This document shows positions 62,791-64,000 of a stretch of 64,000 bases of DNA, piece by piece. A model generated the notes under the pieces. That model was given only the letters and a program-made list of their open reading frames with translations, had not been told where the DNA came from and searched no databases. Each line of letters begins with the position of its first letter. Positions within the stretch are counted from its first letter, which is position 1. Location: the NCBI GenBank assembly GCA_008508345.1, contig QNGE01000745.1, positions 11,763 to 75,762 on the forward strand, given 5' to 3'. The DNA comes from Paragonimus westermani. Its lineage: Eukaryota; Platyhelminthes; Trematoda; Plagiorchiida; Troglotrematidae. Both the position numbers and the translations under genes were made by a program.

Positions 62791-62959
62791 GCACAGTCAG
62801 GAGTTTTGCTCACGCTGTTATCTTTCAACAGTTATTCCGCTTACAGTACTTTAACCTTTAATAAATGTTTTTTAAGATTCGTTATTTAACATCAGATCAC
62901 ACCCCATTTGCCGCTTTATGAAAGTTCAGACTGGAGCCATGTAACAATTAGTCACGAAT

Positions 62960-63450
62960 GCGCCAACCTTCTTTAAGCATCTGATCGTCGATGTGTGCTC
63001 TCGATCGATTACACCGGCTGTTATCAATGGGTGGTTGATGATAAAAGTAGGAATGAGTATCCGGCGCGTACACACTCGATCTGTAAATTCACACAGGTTT
63101 GGGTGGTTCGGCCAAGAGTCTTGGATGTCAACGTATTATCTGTTACTGCGCCCACTTCACGCAGATACCGCAGCCGAGTGGTGTAAGATTCAAGGTGCAT
63201 AACTGACAACTTGATGTGGGGGAAAACGAAAACTGTTACAACTAGGTCAACCACAATAGATCGGATTCGTCTTCCCGACCGGCATATGCGCGAGTTACAG
63301 AGTCGGTGGCTGGGACCGTCTGAACAGATAGAGGTTGATCGGACCCACTGGTGTGACGCTGCCACTGTTCGGCTGAGTTGTTTTTGGTGCGAGTGCAGCT
63401 AAAGCTAGGTGACAGAGCCGTATGAAAGCTGTCATGCGGCTGACGGCTTG
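62960..63450 (+). mobile_element. LINE 3' end (RTE-like family), decayed copy
   Basis: The frame LRPLHADTAAEWCKIQG matches the LINE C-terminal segment ALFADTATDWCKVRGG of the 36.1-kb copy. Further blocks CGAGTTACAGAGTCGGTGGC, CCACTGTTCGGCTGAGTTG and GAAAGCTGTCATGCGGCTGA follow the same order as at 36.2-36.4 kb. It is truncated within the 3' UTR. Confidence 0.7.
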
Positions 63451-63469
63451 CTTACATCAATAGCGGCAC

Positions 63470-63645
63470 TAGCAAATCACCCCACCCATTATTTGGGGAT
63501 GGTTACTTAGCCAGTGCAGGGATGAATGTGCCGCACGTTACGAACGCCAGCCGTCACATTTTTTATGTCAAATCTGAACTGATTTATTGACACCAACCGT
63601 CCTCGTCCATATGTTTGTCCGACAATGTGCATTGAAATTATTCCG
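63470..63645 (+). repeat. Dispersed repeat B, copy 2
   Basis: ACTAGCAAATCACCCCACCC, GGTTACTTAGCCAGTGCAGG and CTGATTTATTGACACC match repeat B copy 1 at 62590-62790. The LINE 3' end at 62960-63450 lies between the two copies. Confidence 0.5.
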
Positions 63646-64000
63646 TGAAGTTGGTGAGCACAAAAAGGAGTAACAAGTGGAGTATTGTAAAACAGATCGC
63701 ACAGTAATGAATTGAGGGGAAGTCTGATTGGAAACCGGTGCCAAGAAAACCAATATATTCGATTTCGCAGTTATCCATTAATATGAATATTTGGTTCGTA
63801 CGGAATTTGAGCAGTGTGAAGTTACAAGAGAGTCGGATCACCGGATGCAGATAACTAAAGGTTTACTGATGGATCTGGATAAAAAGATGGGAATATCCGC
63901 AATGGCAAGATGAATCAAACTGATGAGGAGTTTTGGAGCCTACGAAAGGTTTATGGAAAGTTGTACTGCAACGTGATACTAACATGAAACACCTACAAGA
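63646..64000. other. No recognisable gene at right edge
   Basis: Short open frames only. Nothing recognised before the window ends. Confidence 0.5.

Overview
This looks like a piece of a flatworm nuclear genome, most likely from a digenean trematode; the genus cannot be settled from the sequence. The reasons are one clear eukaryotic ciliary gene with a very long intron, AT-rich gene-poor DNA, and a dense mix of decayed retroelements of the kinds common in trematodes: RTE-like and CR1/jockey-like LINEs, Penelope-like elements with GIY-YIG domains, and Ty3/gypsy elements. The only host gene I can name with confidence is DRC7 (dynein regulatory complex subunit 7) on the + strand. It has a 754-codon coding exon at 30451-32712, a roughly 10-kb phase-0 intron, and a 216-codon last exon at 42738-43388.

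Layout. 1-821: an uninterrupted LINE reverse-transcriptase frame on the - strand, cut by the window edge. 846-1370: an LTR-like repeat whose partner lies at 53590-53815. 4345-4888: two exon-like blocks on the - strand, identity unknown, one with an in-frame stop. 4.9-15.4 kb: nothing recognised. 15402-15930: a solo LTR with target-site duplication. 16.6-17.0, 22.2-22.5 and 27.7-28.2 kb: 3' ends of one LINE family, all on the + strand. 23239-24120: a deleted Penelope-like element. 24401-27265: a gypsy element on the - strand with one LTR. 28810-29510: a CR1/jockey-like reverse-transcriptase fragment.

The DRC7 intron (32713-42737) holds a LINE 3' end, an RTE-like copy with a single N at its internal junction, a second and different Penelope-like element on the - strand, and a transposase fossil. 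Right of the gene: a 31-bp palindrome (49208-49238), a second solo LTR on the - strand (50774-51303) of the same family as the first, an LTR plus gag remnant (53590-54780), a weak LTR remnant near 60.6 kb, and a further LINE 3' end near 63 kb flanked by two copies of another repeat.

I found no operon-like gene set, CRISPR array or clearly new multi-gene system. The best leads are the two solo LTRs with perfect 4-bp duplications, the two distinct GIY-YIG Penelope lineages, the N at the LINE junction (probably an assembly artefact), and the unidentified exon pair near 4.5 kb. Long stretches (4.9-15.4, 17-22, 43.6-49, 54.8-60.4 kb) hold only short open frames that I do not regard as genes. tRNA genes were not searched systematically.
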